Position numbers and translations under genes: made by a program. Shown here in pieces: positions 1-9,048 of a stretch of 54,058 nt of DNA; the stretch's first letter is position 1, and each line of letters starts with the position of its first letter. The DNA comes from Acidimicrobiia bacterium (GTDB lineage: Bacteria > Actinomycetota > Acidimicrobiia > IMCC26256 > JAMXLJ01). Location: positions 1 to 54,058 of the forward strand of contig DASRES010000039.1 of NCBI GenBank assembly GCA_035651955.1. The letters are read 5' to 3'. The notes below the pieces were generated by a model. That model searched no databases. It was not told the DNA's origin and saw nothing but the letters and a program-made list of their open reading frames with translations.

Positions 1-382
1 CTGCGATGCGGCGGTTCACCGCCGGGATGCCGGCGTGGAGCAGCGCGTCGAACTCGCGGCGCGACATGGCGAGGAGCTTCATCGTCGTCAGCGACCAGAC
101 CGTCGCGACCCGAGGTCGACCGTCGAGCAGCGCCATCTCACCGAAGATCGTGCCGGGCTGCAGCGTGCCGAGCGCCACGCCGTCGCGCACCGCGACCGCT
201 TCGCCGTCCAGCACGACGAAGCATTCGTCGCCCGGCGCGTCCTGGATCGTCAGCACCCAGTTGTCCGGTCGCCAGACCTCGGTCGTCAGCCGTCCGACGA
301 CATCGAGCTCGCGATCGGTGCAGCCCTCGAACAGCCACACGTCGCGCAACCGGTCGTGCCATGTGTGCCTGGTGAACCTCAT
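1..382 (-). CDS. Cyclic-nucleotide-binding domain protein (C-terminus beyond window)
   Basis: This reading frame enters from the left edge, so only the first 127 residues are visible. They form a cNMP-binding (Crp/FNR-type) beta-barrel. The phosphate-binding cassette FGEMALLDGRPRVAT lies at residues 80-94, with the Gly-Glu pair and Arg91 that contact the cyclic phosphate and ribose in this family. Whether an effector domain such as a helix-turn-helix, a transporter or another domain follows cannot be seen. The ATG at 382 overlaps the TGA of the upstream cyclase gene by 4 bp (ATGA), which implies translational coupling. The inferred role is a receptor for the nucleotide made by its neighbour. 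The fold is clear; the function is not. Confidence 0.85.
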   Translation of the reverse strand, partial: MRFTRHTWHDRLRDVWLFEGCTDRELDVVGRLTTEVWRPDNWVLTIQDAPGDECFVVLDGEAVAVRDGVALGTLQPGTIFGEMALLDGRPRVATVWSLTTMKLLAMSRREFDALLHAGIPAVNRRIA

Positions 383-972
383 GCGTGCTCCTCCTCGTTC
401 TCGGATCCGTTCCTCGTGAACAGGTCGTGACGGATCGGCGTGACCGCCGCATCCGATGCCCACTCGATCTCCACCGCCCGCAGGGTCATCGACTTGCAGG
501 AGACCTCGCGGCCGACCGAGAACACGTGACCGCTCCCCGCCGCGAGCTCGCGAACGCGCTCGATGGCGAGGATGCGACCGTGGTCGGCCGCGCTGCACAG
601 CCGCGCCGCCTCGACGACGGGCATGCCGAAGCAGTCGCCCTGCTCGACGGTCACGTCGCCGACGCTGACACCGACCCGGACGTCGAGACGGTGGCGCGCG
701 TCCCGGTTCGTCGTGTCGACGGTCCGCTGGATCGCAGCGGCGCCGTCCAACGCGCGGCGGACGCTCGAGAAGCGCGCCATCACGCCGTCGCCGATGGTCT
801 TGACGACCTGACCGCCCGTGCTCTCGACCGCGTCGCGCAGCGCCCGGAAGTGCTCGCGCCGCAGCGAGTCGCTCGCGTCGTCACCGAGCCGCATGGCGAT
901 CTCGGTCGAGCCGACGACGTCGGTGAACAACACCGACAGCGTCTGCACGTCCGTCTCCTGCCTCGTCTCCAT
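379..972 (-). CDS. Class III adenylate/guanylate cyclase domain protein
   Basis: This 197-aa protein is essentially a lone class III cyclase catalytic domain, which makes cAMP or cGMP from the NTP. Visible motifs are VLFTDVVGST (first metal Asp, about residue 18) and VKTIGDGVMARF (Lys58 and second metal Asp62). The segment PVVEAARL (118-125) keeps the transition-state Arg124, but Val120 stands where canonical enzymes have Asn. This variant occurs in many actinobacterial cyclase-like proteins, and activity may be low or altered. The ATG at 972 was chosen because the cyclase fold starts about ten residues later; the longer upstream frame runs into the divergent SARP gene. The gene overlaps the cNMP-binding gene by 4 bp. 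Confidence 0.85.
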   Translation of the reverse strand: METRQETDVQTLSVLFTDVVGSTEIAMRLGDDASDSLRREHFRALRDAVESTGGQVVKTIGDGVMARFSSVRRALDGAAAIQRTVDTTNRDARHRLDVRVGVSVGDVTVEQGDCFGMPVVEAARLCSAADHGRILAIERVRELAAGSGHVFSVGREVSCKSMTLRAVEIEWASDAAVTPIRHDLFTRNGSENEEEHA

Positions 973-1040
973 GGATGAGGTTCTACGGACCGGCCGCAAA
1001 GGCCCCGTAAAGCGGTGGAACCCGCTCTGACCAGCCGGTA

Positions 1041-1069
1041 CGGTTCGCGCTTCGCGGCGGCTCGAACCG
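1041..1069. promoter_or_regulatory. Inverted repeat upstream of the SARP-type regulator
   Basis: CGGTTCG (1041-1047) and CGAACCG (1063-1069) form perfect 7-bp arms, 15 bp apart, in the 106-bp gap between the divergent cyclase and SARP genes. The position, ending 9 bp before the SARP ATG, suits an operator or an mRNA hairpin. No regulator can be assigned from sequence alone. Confidence 0.3.
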
Positions 1070-1078
1070 GGGTGGGCC

Positions 1079-4000
1079 ATGGAGCTCCGCGTCCTCGGAC
1101 CTCTCGAGGTGGTCGGCGACGACGGACCGGTCGCGCTCCGGGGTTCGAAGCCGCGTGACCTGCTGGCGCTCCTCGCGGTCCGCGCGAACAGATGCGTGGC
1201 GCCCGAGGTGCTCGTCGACGAGCTCTGGCACGGTGCACCGCCCGACAGCGCGGGCGCCGCGCTACGGGTCCACATCGCGCGAGTACGCCGCGCGCTCGAG
1301 CCCGGGCGGCTCGACGGCATGCCGAGTGGGCGCCTCCCGCTGGACGCGCACGGCTACCGGCTCGTCCTCGCGTCCGACGAGACCGACGCGTCACGCTTCG
1401 AGCAACTGGTCGGTCGCGCGCACGACGCCCGCCGGGAGGGCTATCCGGAACACGCGGAGGAGCAGCTCGCCGCCGCGCTCGAGCTCTGGCGTGGTCCCGC
1501 GTACGCCGGGATCGACGACCTCGAGCCCGTCCGCCCCGAGGCCGCGCGCCTCGACGAGCTGCGCGTGTGCGCCATGGAGGAACGCTTCGACGCGCTGCTG
1601 GAGCTCGGCGCCCACGAGCGGATCGTCCACGCGGTCCAGGCCGCGGTGGCCGTCCACCCGTTGCGGGAGCGGCTCACCACGCAACTCGTGGTCGCCCTCT
1701 ACCGTTCGGGTCGACACGCGGAGGCTCTTGCCGCGTGCAGCGCGTTGGTGCGCCGGCTCGACGACGAGCTCGGCTTGGAGCCGTCGGTGGAGCTACGCGA
1801 CCTCGAGCGCGCTGTCTTGTTGCAGCGACCAGAGCTCGACTGGCGCGCCCCGACGAAACCCGAGCGGTCGGTCGGCGTCGGCGCGCGTTCGTTCGTACGG
1901 GAGCGTCTCATCGGACGTGATGCGGAGCGCACGGCCCTGCTGTCGCTCTGGAACCGCTCGACACTCGGCGAGCGACAGCTCGCGCTCGTCACCGGACCGG
2001 CGGGCATCGGGAAGAGCGCGCTCGTCGAGGACCTGGCGCGCCACGCGGAAGCCGCGAACGTGCTCGTCGCGCGCGGTTGGTGCGACCCGGACCCTGTGCA
2101 CGAGCTGCAGCCGTTCGTCGGGGTCGTCCAGACGCTCGCGGGACGCGTCGACCTGTCGGACGATCCGCTCTTCGACGCGCTGGTTGCGATCGCTCCTGCC
2201 CTCGGCTCCCGCGAGCGACCTGCCGACGGCGACGGGAGCGAGGCTCCGACCGAAGCGCGCCGCTACCGGCTCTTCGAGGCGATCGCGAGGCTCGTCGCCG
2301 CCGTCCATCCCGCGCCGTGTCTCGTCGTGCTCGAAGACGTGCACTGGGCCGGGAGGCCCGTCCTCCAGTTGTTGCGCCATCTCGTCCGACACGCGGACGT
2401 TCGTCGCCTGCTCGTCGTCGCGACGTGCAGGGACTCCGAGGGCACGAGCGCGCGCGACATCGTCGACGATTTGCGCCGGCTGGTGACGGAGACGGGTGGC
2501 ACCGAGCTCGCGTTGCATGGCTTCGACGTCGGCGCCGTGCGCGCGCTCATCGAGACGAGCGCGCCGCCGGACATGCGCGTAGAGCTCGCCCGATGTGCGG
2601 AGACCGTACGCGACGTGACGGGTGGCAGCCCGTTCTACGTGAGGGAAGTCCTCCACGAGCTCGCGGTCGCCGACGATCGAAGTGTCGACGCCGCGACCGC
2701 GCTCGCACAGCTCGCGCCGTCAAGCGTTCGCGCGCTGGTTGGCGAGCGTGTCGCGCGGCTGACGGAACCGGCTCGCGACCTGCTGTCCGCGGCAGCGGTG
2801 ATCGGGATCGAGTTCACGCTCCCGCTCCTCGCGGCTGCACTCCGGGTCGAGGAGATCGACGCGTTGGTGCTCCTCGACGAGGCGTCGAACGAGGCGCTCG
2901 TGAACCAGGCCCCGAACGCGGTGGATCGGTTCCGGTTCGCGCATGCGATCGTTCGCAACGCGATCTACGCCGGGTTGACGCGCGTCCGCCGCGCCCGGCT
3001 GCACCGCGCGATCGCTGACGCGCTCACCTCGACGCCGTACGTGCACGGTCCAGGGCACGCGGCGGAGATCGCACACCACTTCGTCGAAGCCGTGCCGACC
3101 GGCGCTCGCGACGATGCCGTCCGCTGGTCCCGCTCGGCAGGTGAGCAGGCGCTCGCGGCGGGGGCGTACGACGACGCGGTGCGGTGGCTGTCGGTCGCGC
3201 TCGAGCTGTCGGGCGGTCGTGTGCTGAGCGCTCGGGACGAAGGACGGACGCAGCACGCGTTGGGACTCGCCTACGAGGGCGGTGGTCGCGTCGATCTCGC
3301 GCGCGACGCCCACTTCCGGGCCGCGGATCTCGCGTGCGCCACGGACGACCCGGACCTCCTCGTCGATGCGGCACTCGGGATCCCGTGGGTGTGGGGGTAC
3401 ATCGGTCCGTACCGCGGCGCGGTGCTCGGGGTCACCGACGACGCGCTCGCCGTCGTCCCGCCGGACGCTCGCCGGGTCAAGCTCCAGGCGCGGGTGGTAC
3501 AGGCCAGCGTGTTCGCCGACGCCCGCCGCGCAACACTCGCCGCCCAGGACGCGCTGGCATTGGCGGAACAGCTCGACGATCCCGGCGCACTCAACGACGG
3601 ACTCATTGCCGCGCACAACGCGCTCGTCCGGGATCCCGGCGAGGTCGAAGAGCGGCTCGCGTTCGCGCGTCGGGCAGTCGCCGCGTGCCGGGCCGGTGCG
3701 CTCCGGGTGGCCGAGCTGGGGAGCCTGCGGGTCCTTCTTGCAGACCTTCTCGCGTCCGGGTTGGTCACCGAGTTCGACCGGACGCTCGATACGTTCGAGG
3801 CGCTGGCGCGACACGAGGCAGATCCTCACGCCTCCTACTGGTCCGCGGCCTTGCGCGCGACGCAGGCAACGTTCAGAGGCGAACTGACGTCCGCGGAGCA
3901 ACTCGTCCGCGGGGCGCTCGTCCGCGGGGAGGAGCTCTCAGAGCCCGAGGCTCCCGGCGTCCACCTCCTGCAGACGTTCGCGATCCGGTACCAGCAAGGG

Positions 4001-4552
4001 CGGTTGGCGGAGCTCTCGAGCACGCTGACACGGCAGATCGATCCGGGGTCGCCGTTCCGGGCTGGACTCGCGCTCCATGTCGCCTTGCTGGCGGAGACCG
4101 GGAAGCACGATGCGGCCGTCCGGGCGCTCGACGACGTGCTCGGCGACGGAGCCGCGCCGCTCCCACCGGACGCGTTCTGGCTTGCCGCAATGTGTCTGCT
4201 CGCCGGTGCAGCTGCGGAGGTCCACGCAGCCGTCTGGCTGCAGCCGCTCGAGGAGCTCCTGGCTCGGTTCGCGGGCCAGGTCGTCGTCTTCGGACGCGGC
4301 GGCGCGGTGTTCGGCACCGTCGACCACTGGCTCGCTGAGCTTGCACTCGCGCGAGGCGACGACGACCGTGCAGTGGGCCTGTTCGAGCGCGCGTGTGCCC
4401 GCGCGCGCGAGATGCGCTTCCCGTATTGGGTCGCGGCCGCGTCGATCGGCGCCGCGCAAGCCCGTCACGTCCGCCACGCGGATGCCGGGACCGACTGCGC
4501 CGCGTTCGGTCGGCTCACCATTCGTGTGGCGCAGTCAGGCGCAAGCACATGA
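1079..4552 (+). CDS. SARP-type regulator with BTAD, AAA/STAND ATPase and TPR-like repeats
   Basis: This is a 1157-aa multidomain transcriptional regulator. Residues 1-95 form an OmpR-type winged helix (MELRVLGPLEVVGDDGPV at the start), followed by a bacterial transcriptional activation domain to about 245. A P-loop ATPase follows, with Walker A GPAGIGKSA at about 306 and Walker B CLVVLEDVHW at about 413. The last 500 residues are alanine- and leucine-rich helical repeats of TPR type. Family members bind direct repeats near promoters and often control secondary metabolism or stress genes. The architecture resembles AfsR, and there is no LuxR-type HTH at the C-terminus. The ATG at 1079 fits the start of the winged helix. 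A small gene follows 14 bp downstream. Its target genes are unknown. Confidence 0.88.
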   Translation: MELRVLGPLEVVGDDGPVALRGSKPRDLLALLAVRANRCVAPEVLVDELWHGAPPDSAGAALRVHIARVRRALEPGRLDGMPSGRLPLDAHGYRLVLASDETDASRFEQLVGRAHDARREGYPEHAEEQLAAALELWRGPAYAGIDDLEPVRPEAARLDELRVCAMEERFDALLELGAHERIVHAVQAAVAVHPLRERLTTQLVVALYRSGRHAEALAACSALVRRLDDELGLEPSVELRDLERAVLLQRPELDWRAPTKPERSVGVGARSFVRERLIGRDAERTALLSLWNRSTLGERQLALVTGPAGIGKSALVEDLARHAEAANVLVARGWCDPDPVHELQPFVGVVQTLAGRVDLSDDPLFDALVAIAPALGSRERPADGDGSEAPTEARRYRLFEAIARLVAAVHPAPCLVVLEDVHWAGRPVLQLLRHLVRHADVRRLLVVATCRDSEGTSARDIVDDLRRLVTETGGTELALHGFDVGAVRALIETSAPPDMRVELARCAETVRDVTGGSPFYVREVLHELAVADDRSVDAATALAQLAPSSVRALVGERVARLTEPARDLLSAAAVIGIEFTLPLLAAALRVEEIDALVLLDEASNEALVNQAPNAVDRFRFAHAIVRNAIYAGLTRVRRARLHRAIADALTSTPYVHGPGHAAEIAHHFVEAVPTGARDDAVRWSRSAGEQALAAGAYDDAVRWLSVALELSGGRVLSARDEGRTQHALGLAYEGGGRVDLARDAHFRAADLACATDDPDLLVDAALGIPWVWGYIGPYRGAVLGVTDDALAVVPPDARRVKLQARVVQASVFADARRATLAAQDALALAEQLDDPGALNDGLIAAHNALVRDPGEVEERLAFARRAVAACRAGALRVAELGSLRVLLADLLASGLVTEFDRTLDTFEALARHEADPHASYWSAALRATQATFRGELTSAEQLVRGALVRGEELSEPEAPGVHLLQTFAIRYQQGRLAELSSTLTRQIDPGSPFRAGLALHVALLAETGKHDAAVRALDDVLGDGAAPLPPDAFWLAAMCLLAGAAAEVHAAVWLQPLEELLARFAGQVVVFGRGGAVFGTVDHWLAELALARGDDDRAVGLFERACARAREMRFPYWVAAASIGAAQARHVRHADAGTDCAAFGRLTIRVAQSGAST

Positions 4553-4566
4553 GACAGGGAGGAACC

Positions 4567-4980
4567 ATGGCTGACATGACCGCGTTCGGACTCTTGACGA
4601 GCGAGCTCCATGCTCACGCGAACGATCTCATGAAGGATCCGGAGGGGCGACGGCGCCTCCAGGAGATGTACGAGCGGCGACCGATACCGTCGTTTCTCGA
4701 GATGGTGAGGGAGTTGGGTCTCGACACGTACATGACCGACCTCGAGAAGTCGTATCTGGAGCACATGAGCGCGCACGAAGTACGCACGATCCAGGACGTC
4801 ACGCTCGAGGCGCTCCGCCAGAAGGACCCGGAGCTCGTCCTCGCCGGTGAGTGCGCGAAGGCCGAGAAGAGCAGGGGGGCGGGATCGCGCGCGACGGGTG
4901 ACCCACCGGCGGCACCGGCGATCAACATCGTCGCGGCGACGGTGGACGGGAAGTCCGCGATCGGCATCCAGCCCGCCTAG
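4567..4980 (+). CDS. Hypothetical protein downstream of SARP regulator
   Basis: This 137-aa protein is not recognised. The ATG at 4567 follows a strong ribosome binding site (GGGAGGAACC). The first 95 residues are amphipathic and charged, starting MADMTAFGLLTSELHAHAND, with no signal peptide or membrane segment. The last 40 residues are low-complexity Ala/Gly/Pro and look disordered. A Cys near residue 97 is the only one. The 14-bp gap to the SARP-ATPase gene suggests co-transcription. Its helical character and length would fit a small partner or precursor peptide, but there is no direct evidence for either. The ORF itself looks real from codon pattern and ribosome binding site. Confidence 0.6.
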   Translation: MADMTAFGLLTSELHAHANDLMKDPEGRRRLQEMYERRPIPSFLEMVRELGLDTYMTDLEKSYLEHMSAHEVRTIQDVTLEALRQKDPELVLAGECAKAEKSRGAGSRATGDPPAAPAINIVAATVDGKSAIGIQPA

Positions 4981-5133
4981 CACCGGTCGCTCCTGCCGCG
5001 TCGAGCGCGTGAGCACGCGGCGCGGTCGTCGACGCGCGCAGCCGCACTGTGACGCGCGCCCGGCCGGGGTTCCGAGTGACGGCCCGAACCGGCGGGTAAC
5101 CCTGCGCGGAACGCCGACCGTGTGGGGAGCGAG

Positions 5134-5607
5134 ATGCTCGAACGACTGAAGGGCAAGGCCAAGGAGGTCGCCGGCTCGCTGCTCGGCGACCGCGACCTCG
5201 AGCGCCAGGGCGAGCTGCACGAGCAGAAGGCCGATGCGCAGGACGCCGCCGCGCAGCACGAGGCGCGTGCGGAGCAGGAGCGCGCCGCAGCCGACGTCAC
5301 CGAGCGCGAGCGCGAGGTGCGGGCCGAGCGTGAGCGGCTCACTGCCGAGGTGGCAGCGGAGGAGCGCGAGGCGCGCGTCGAGCGTGAACGCGAACGGGCG
5401 GAGCAGGAGGCCGAGGTCCGCCACGGGCGCGAGCAGGCCGCGCTCGCACACGAGCGGCAGGTCCGGGAGACGGCGCTCGCGGCCGACGAGCACCGCGCGG
5501 CGCGGGAGCACGCCGAGCAGGCGCGCGCTGCGAACACCGCCGAGCGGCAGGCCGATGTCGCCCGGCGGGCCGCCGAGGCGCTCGACGACGCGACGCCCGA
5601 CGTCTGA
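5134..5607 (+). CDS. CsbD-like N-terminus with long charged coiled coil
   Basis: This 157-aa protein starts MLERLKGKAKEVAGSLLGD and continues ERQGELHEQKADA, matching the opening of CsbD-family stress proteins. The rest, about residues 30-150, is an almost uninterrupted Glu/Arg/Ala coiled coil unlike normal 60-70 aa CsbD proteins. The ATG at 5134 is preceded by GGGGAG at 5124-5129; the GTG at 5122 would lie over that site and is less likely. The next gene, 20 bp downstream, encodes another coiled-coil protein, so the two may be co-expressed structural or envelope-stress proteins. The function is unknown. Confidence 0.7.
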   Translation: MLERLKGKAKEVAGSLLGDRDLERQGELHEQKADAQDAAAQHEARAEQERAAADVTEREREVRAERERLTAEVAAEEREARVERERERAEQEAEVRHGREQAALAHERQVRETALAADEHRAAREHAEQARAANTAERQADVARRAAEALDDATPDV

Positions 5608-5627
5608 CGGATGCGGAGGACCACCCG

Positions 5628-6239
5628 ATGAGCGTGTTGCAGGAGATCCCGCGGGCCGCCGTCCGGTCCACGTTGTGGGCGGCCCGGTTGCCGCTGACCC
5701 TGGCCGAAGCGGTGCGCGGCTCGGATCCCGAGTGGCCACCGGCGCTTGCGTTCGACGCGCTCGCCGCCGAGGTGCGCGAGCTCGCGGGCGGCGTGCTGCG
5801 CGACGACGAGCTCGTGCGGGCCGGCCGGCTGCAGCGGGCGCGTGTCCAGGAGCTGCGGCGGGCCGCCGATCTCGACGCCGCGGCCGCCGAGACGCGTGAG
5901 GAGGCGGACGAGGAGCTGCGCGCGCGCCGTGAACGCGACGCCCGGCAGCGCGCCGCCGTCGAGCGCGAGACCCGCCAGCGCGCGCAGGCCGCACGGCGGG
6001 CCAAGAGCGAGCAGCAGGCCGGGATCGCCGCCGAGGCGCAGCGCCGCAAGCAGGCGGTGCGACGCGCCGAGACCGCGACGAAGGAACGTGTCGCAGACGA
6101 GGAGCGCGCGGCCCGTCTCGCCCGGCTGGACGCGGAGGACCAGGCGCTGCGCGAGGAGCGGCGTGCCGTCGCGGCGAGCGGCGCCGCCGTCGACGCCGAC
6201 CGGGAGCTCGCGGCGCGCAAGGCGGCACGCCGCTCGTGA
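5628..6239 (+). CDS. Coiled-coil protein, unknown function
   Basis: This 203-aa protein has a short hydrophobic/amphipathic start (MSVLQEIPRAAVRSTLWAAR), a globular-looking stretch to about residue 70, then a highly charged coiled coil rich in Arg, Glu, Ala and Gln to the C-terminus, which ends in a basic patch. No catalytic motif is seen. It starts at an ATG after a GCGGAGGA ribosome binding site, 20 bp after the CsbD-like gene, and both share the same biased composition. The pair may have arisen by expansion of one coiled-coil module, but this is inference. Confidence 0.65.
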   Translation: MSVLQEIPRAAVRSTLWAARLPLTLAEAVRGSDPEWPPALAFDALAAEVRELAGGVLRDDELVRAGRLQRARVQELRRAADLDAAAAETREEADEELRARRERDARQRAAVERETRQRAQAARRAKSEQQAGIAAEAQRRKQAVRRAETATKERVADEERAARLARLDAEDQALREERRAVAASGAAVDADRELAARKAARRS

Positions 6240-6273
6240 CAAGGCGGCCCGCCGATCGTCCCAATGCCGCACG

Positions 6274-6289
6274 CGGCCGGCGCCGGCCG
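6274..6289. repeat. Perfect 16-bp GC palindrome
   Basis: CGGCCGGCGCCGGCCG is a perfect palindrome in the 64-bp gap between the coiled-coil gene and the hydrolase gene. It could act as a compact terminator-like hairpin, or be chance in DNA this GC-rich. No T-tract follows. Confidence 0.35.
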
Positions 6290-6303
6290 GGCACACTGAG
6301 TAC

Positions 6304-7578
6304 GTGACCGAGACGGTGAGCCACACGTCGACGGACGGGCTGGGCCCGGAGCACCCGCGCACGGCGGCCGAGGTGCTCGCGATCACGCGCCGGCCGAGCC
6401 TCACGGTGCAGATGACGAGCCTCGCGCTACCCCTCTGGCGGACCCTCGGGTTCATGTCGCCGCCCGCACGAGAGCGACGTGCCGTTCGCTACGCGAGCGC
6501 CGAGGTCCCGATGCCCTCGTGGTCGCCCGTCACCGCCGCGCACGTGCTCGCCGACGAGATGTGTCTCGCGGCGTTCAAGCTCGTCCGCAAGCCTCCGACG
6601 ATCGAGGGCTTCCGGCGGATCGAGCAGGAGGTCGACGACGCCGTCGCGATGTTCGGCGCGCGCGGCTGGCTCGACGACGTCGCGGCATACGTCGGGGAGC
6701 CGCCGCCGCTCACCGACGCCGAGCCGTGCCGCGCGTTCGCGTTCCGGACGCGGATCGAGGGCTACCGCTTCGAGAGCGGCTGGGAGCCGCACCCGGGTGA
6801 GCCCGGACGTGACCGCTGGCTCTCCTACGAGGCGAACCGCACCGCGCGGATGTTCGTCCTCCGTCACGACGACGACCGGCCGCGGCCATGGCTCGTGTAC
6901 GTGCACGCGACCGCGATGGGCCGCCCCGAGATCGACACGTGGGTGCTGCGTGTGAAGCACCTCCACGAGACGCTCGGGCTCAACGTCGCGATGCCGTTGC
7001 TGCCGTTGCACGGCACGCGCGCTGCGCCGCGCGGTGTCGACGCGCAGTTCCCGACGGTCGACGTGCTCGACAACGTGCACGGACTCGCGCAGGCGGCGTG
7101 GGACGTGCGCCGGGTGCTGTCGTGGGTGCGCACCCAGGACCCGACCGCGATCGGCATCACGGGTCTGTCGCTCGGCGGGTACGTTACCGCGCTCGTCGCC
7201 GGCCTCGAGGAGCCCCTCGACTGTGTCATCCCGGGGATGCCGGCGGTCGACTTCCCGCGCGTCCTGCGTCGGCACACACCCCGCGAGGTGCGCGACCTCG
7301 AGGACTTCCGCATCCTGGGCGAGAAGAGCGACCTGCTGCACCGCGCCGTGTCGCCGCTGCTGCCCGTTCCCGCGACGCCTCGCGACCGCCGGTTCATCTA
7401 CGCGGGCACCGCGGACCGGTTGCTCGACCCGCTCGAGCAGATCGTCGCGCTCTGGGAGCACTGGGACCGTCCCGAGACGAAGTGGGTGCACGCGGGGCAC
7501 GTCGGTCATCTGCTCCACGACGGCGGCACGCGCTCGTTCGTGGAGGAGGTGCTCGCGCGCTGCCTGCCGCTCGACTGA
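6304..7578 (+). CDS. Alpha/beta hydrolase
   Basis: This protein of about 424 aa is a serine hydrolase of the alpha/beta fold. The nucleophile elbow GLSLGG, a likely acid in YAGTADRLLDP and the C-terminal His in HAGHVGHLLHD make a complete catalytic triad. An oxyanion-side motif YVHATAMGRPE precedes them. The GTG at 6304 is preferred because the reading extends sensibly from there and CACACT lies 6 bp upstream, consistent with a leaderless message. The ATG at 6412 is an alternative. The gene converges on the WS/DGAT genes with only 3 bp between stops, so a lipid ester or acyl substrate is plausible. No lipase subfamily can be named. Confidence 0.75.
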   Translation: MTETVSHTSTDGLGPEHPRTAAEVLAITRRPSLTVQMTSLALPLWRTLGFMSPPARERRAVRYASAEVPMPSWSPVTAAHVLADEMCLAAFKLVRKPPTIEGFRRIEQEVDDAVAMFGARGWLDDVAAYVGEPPPLTDAEPCRAFAFRTRIEGYRFESGWEPHPGEPGRDRWLSYEANRTARMFVLRHDDDRPRPWLVYVHATAMGRPEIDTWVLRVKHLHETLGLNVAMPLLPLHGTRAAPRGVDAQFPTVDVLDNVHGLAQAAWDVRRVLSWVRTQDPTAIGITGLSLGGYVTALVAGLEEPLDCVIPGMPAVDFPRVLRRHTPREVRDLEDFRILGEKSDLLHRAVSPLLPVPATPRDRRFIYAGTADRLLDPLEQIVALWEHWDRPETKWVHAGHVGHLLHDGGTRSFVEEVLARCLPLD

Positions 7579-7581
7579 CGG

Positions 7582-9048
7582 TCAGCGCGCCGCGCGTGCG
7601 GGTGCGCGGGTCGCGCCCGCGGTCGCCTTCTTGGTCGGTGGCTTCGCCGGGGTGACGCCGGCCGCGTCGCGCAGACGCGTGACCGCGCGCTCGAAGCCGG
7701 TGGCGAGGTCCCACACGTCGGGAACGAGCTCGCGGCACGCGATCACGCCGAAGTCGACGTTCCCCATGTTGCTGAGCACGGTCAGGTTCAACCCGATCCC
7801 CTCGATGAGCGGTCCCATCGGGTAGACGGCGTCGACACGCGCGCCTGCGCAGTAGAGCGGCAGCGGCGGTCCGGGGACGTTCGACACGATGAGGTTCGCG
7901 AGCGGGCCGTGCCGGTCGGCGAGCCCGAAGTTCGAGTACACGCGCATCGCCGCGCTCACCAGGTTGGGAGACGTGTACTGCGCCCACGCCTGCAGCACGT
8001 CGACCCCGAACGCCTGCGACGACCGCTTCGAGCGCGTCGTGTCCTCGTGCACGAGGCGCAGCTGCTCCAGCGGATCGTCGACCTGGACGGGGAGCAGCGC
8101 GGTGATGATCGTCATCGCGTTCGTCACGCGCTCCTCGGACGGGTCCTGTGGGACGGCCATCGGGCACGCGGCGACGAGCGGACGGTCGGGGAGCGCGTCG
8201 TGCTCGCGCAGCCACTCGCGCAGGGACATCGCGCATGCCGCGAGGACGACGTCGTTCACCTTCGTCCCGGTCGCGTCCTTCGTCGCCTTCACGTCGGCGA
8301 GCGACACGCGTCCGTACGCGACGCTGCGGTGTGGCGTGATCGCCCCGTTGAACGGCGTGGCCGGACCCTGGCGTCGCCCGCCCGTCGCGCTGTCGGGTTG
8401 CGACCGGCGGTGGAGCTGGTGACGGACGAGACCCGTCGCCGTCTTCCACGTCGTCGCCGCGAGCCCGATCGGTCGCGTCACCAGCGACTCCAGCGCGGCC
8501 GGGACGAGCTCCACCTGCGACGGCACCCGTTCGGGCCGCCACTCCGCCGTCGCCGGCTCGGGGTGCGCGTCGGGCGTCAGGTCGAACAGGTGGACCATGA
8601 GGTCCGCGCCGGACACGCCGTCGATCGAGGAGTGGTGCAACTTCGCGACGATCGCGATGCGGCCGTGCTCCAGACCCTCGACGACCCACATCTCCCACAG
8701 CGGACGGTCACGGTCGAGCGGCCGGCTCGCGATGTTGCCGACGAGCCCGGCGAGCTCTCGCATCCCGCCCGGCGACGGCACCGCGACGCGGATCATGTGC
8801 GCGTCAAGGTCGAACGCCGGGTCCTCGACCCAGTACGGGTGGCCGAGGCCGAGTGGGACGGGCACGAGCCGCCGGCGGAACGGGGGCAGGAGGTGCAGCC
8901 GCTCGCGGACCATCTCCCGGAACCGGTCGAACGAGTAGCCGCCCGGCATCGTCGACGGGTCGAGCACGACCGTGCCGACGACGTGCATGTGCATCGCCGG
9001 CGTCTCGATGTAGAGCATCGCCGCGTCCATGCCCGACAGTCGCTTCAC
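7582..9048 (-). CDS. Wax ester synthase/diacylglycerol acyltransferase (WS/DGAT), copy 1
   Basis: This 488-aa bifunctional acyltransferase joins acyl-CoA to fatty alcohols or diacylglycerol to store neutral lipid. The catalytic HHxxxDG motif is HHSSIDG at residues 138-144, with PLWE at 117-120 and the conserved NVPGPP motif in the C-terminal half. The length matches the family. The GTG at 9048 has a strong ribosome binding site (AAGGGGGAA) and overlaps the TGA of the upstream paralogue by 4 bp, so the two are translationally coupled. The C-terminal tail is rich in Ala, Lys and Arg and may be disordered. The first Met in frame, at 9030, is less likely. Confidence 0.92.
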   Translation of the reverse strand: MKRLSGMDAAMLYIETPAMHMHVVGTVVLDPSTMPGGYSFDRFREMVRERLHLLPPFRRRLVPVPLGLGHPYWVEDPAFDLDAHMIRVAVPSPGGMRELAGLVGNIASRPLDRDRPLWEMWVVEGLEHGRIAIVAKLHHSSIDGVSGADLMVHLFDLTPDAHPEPATAEWRPERVPSQVELVPAALESLVTRPIGLAATTWKTATGLVRHQLHRRSQPDSATGGRRQGPATPFNGAITPHRSVAYGRVSLADVKATKDATGTKVNDVVLAACAMSLREWLREHDALPDRPLVAACPMAVPQDPSEERVTNAMTIITALLPVQVDDPLEQLRLVHEDTTRSKRSSQAFGVDVLQAWAQYTSPNLVSAAMRVYSNFGLADRHGPLANLIVSNVPGPPLPLYCAGARVDAVYPMGPLIEGIGLNLTVLSNMGNVDFGVIACRELVPDVWDLATGFERAVTRLRDAAGVTPAKPPTKKATAGATRAPARAAR

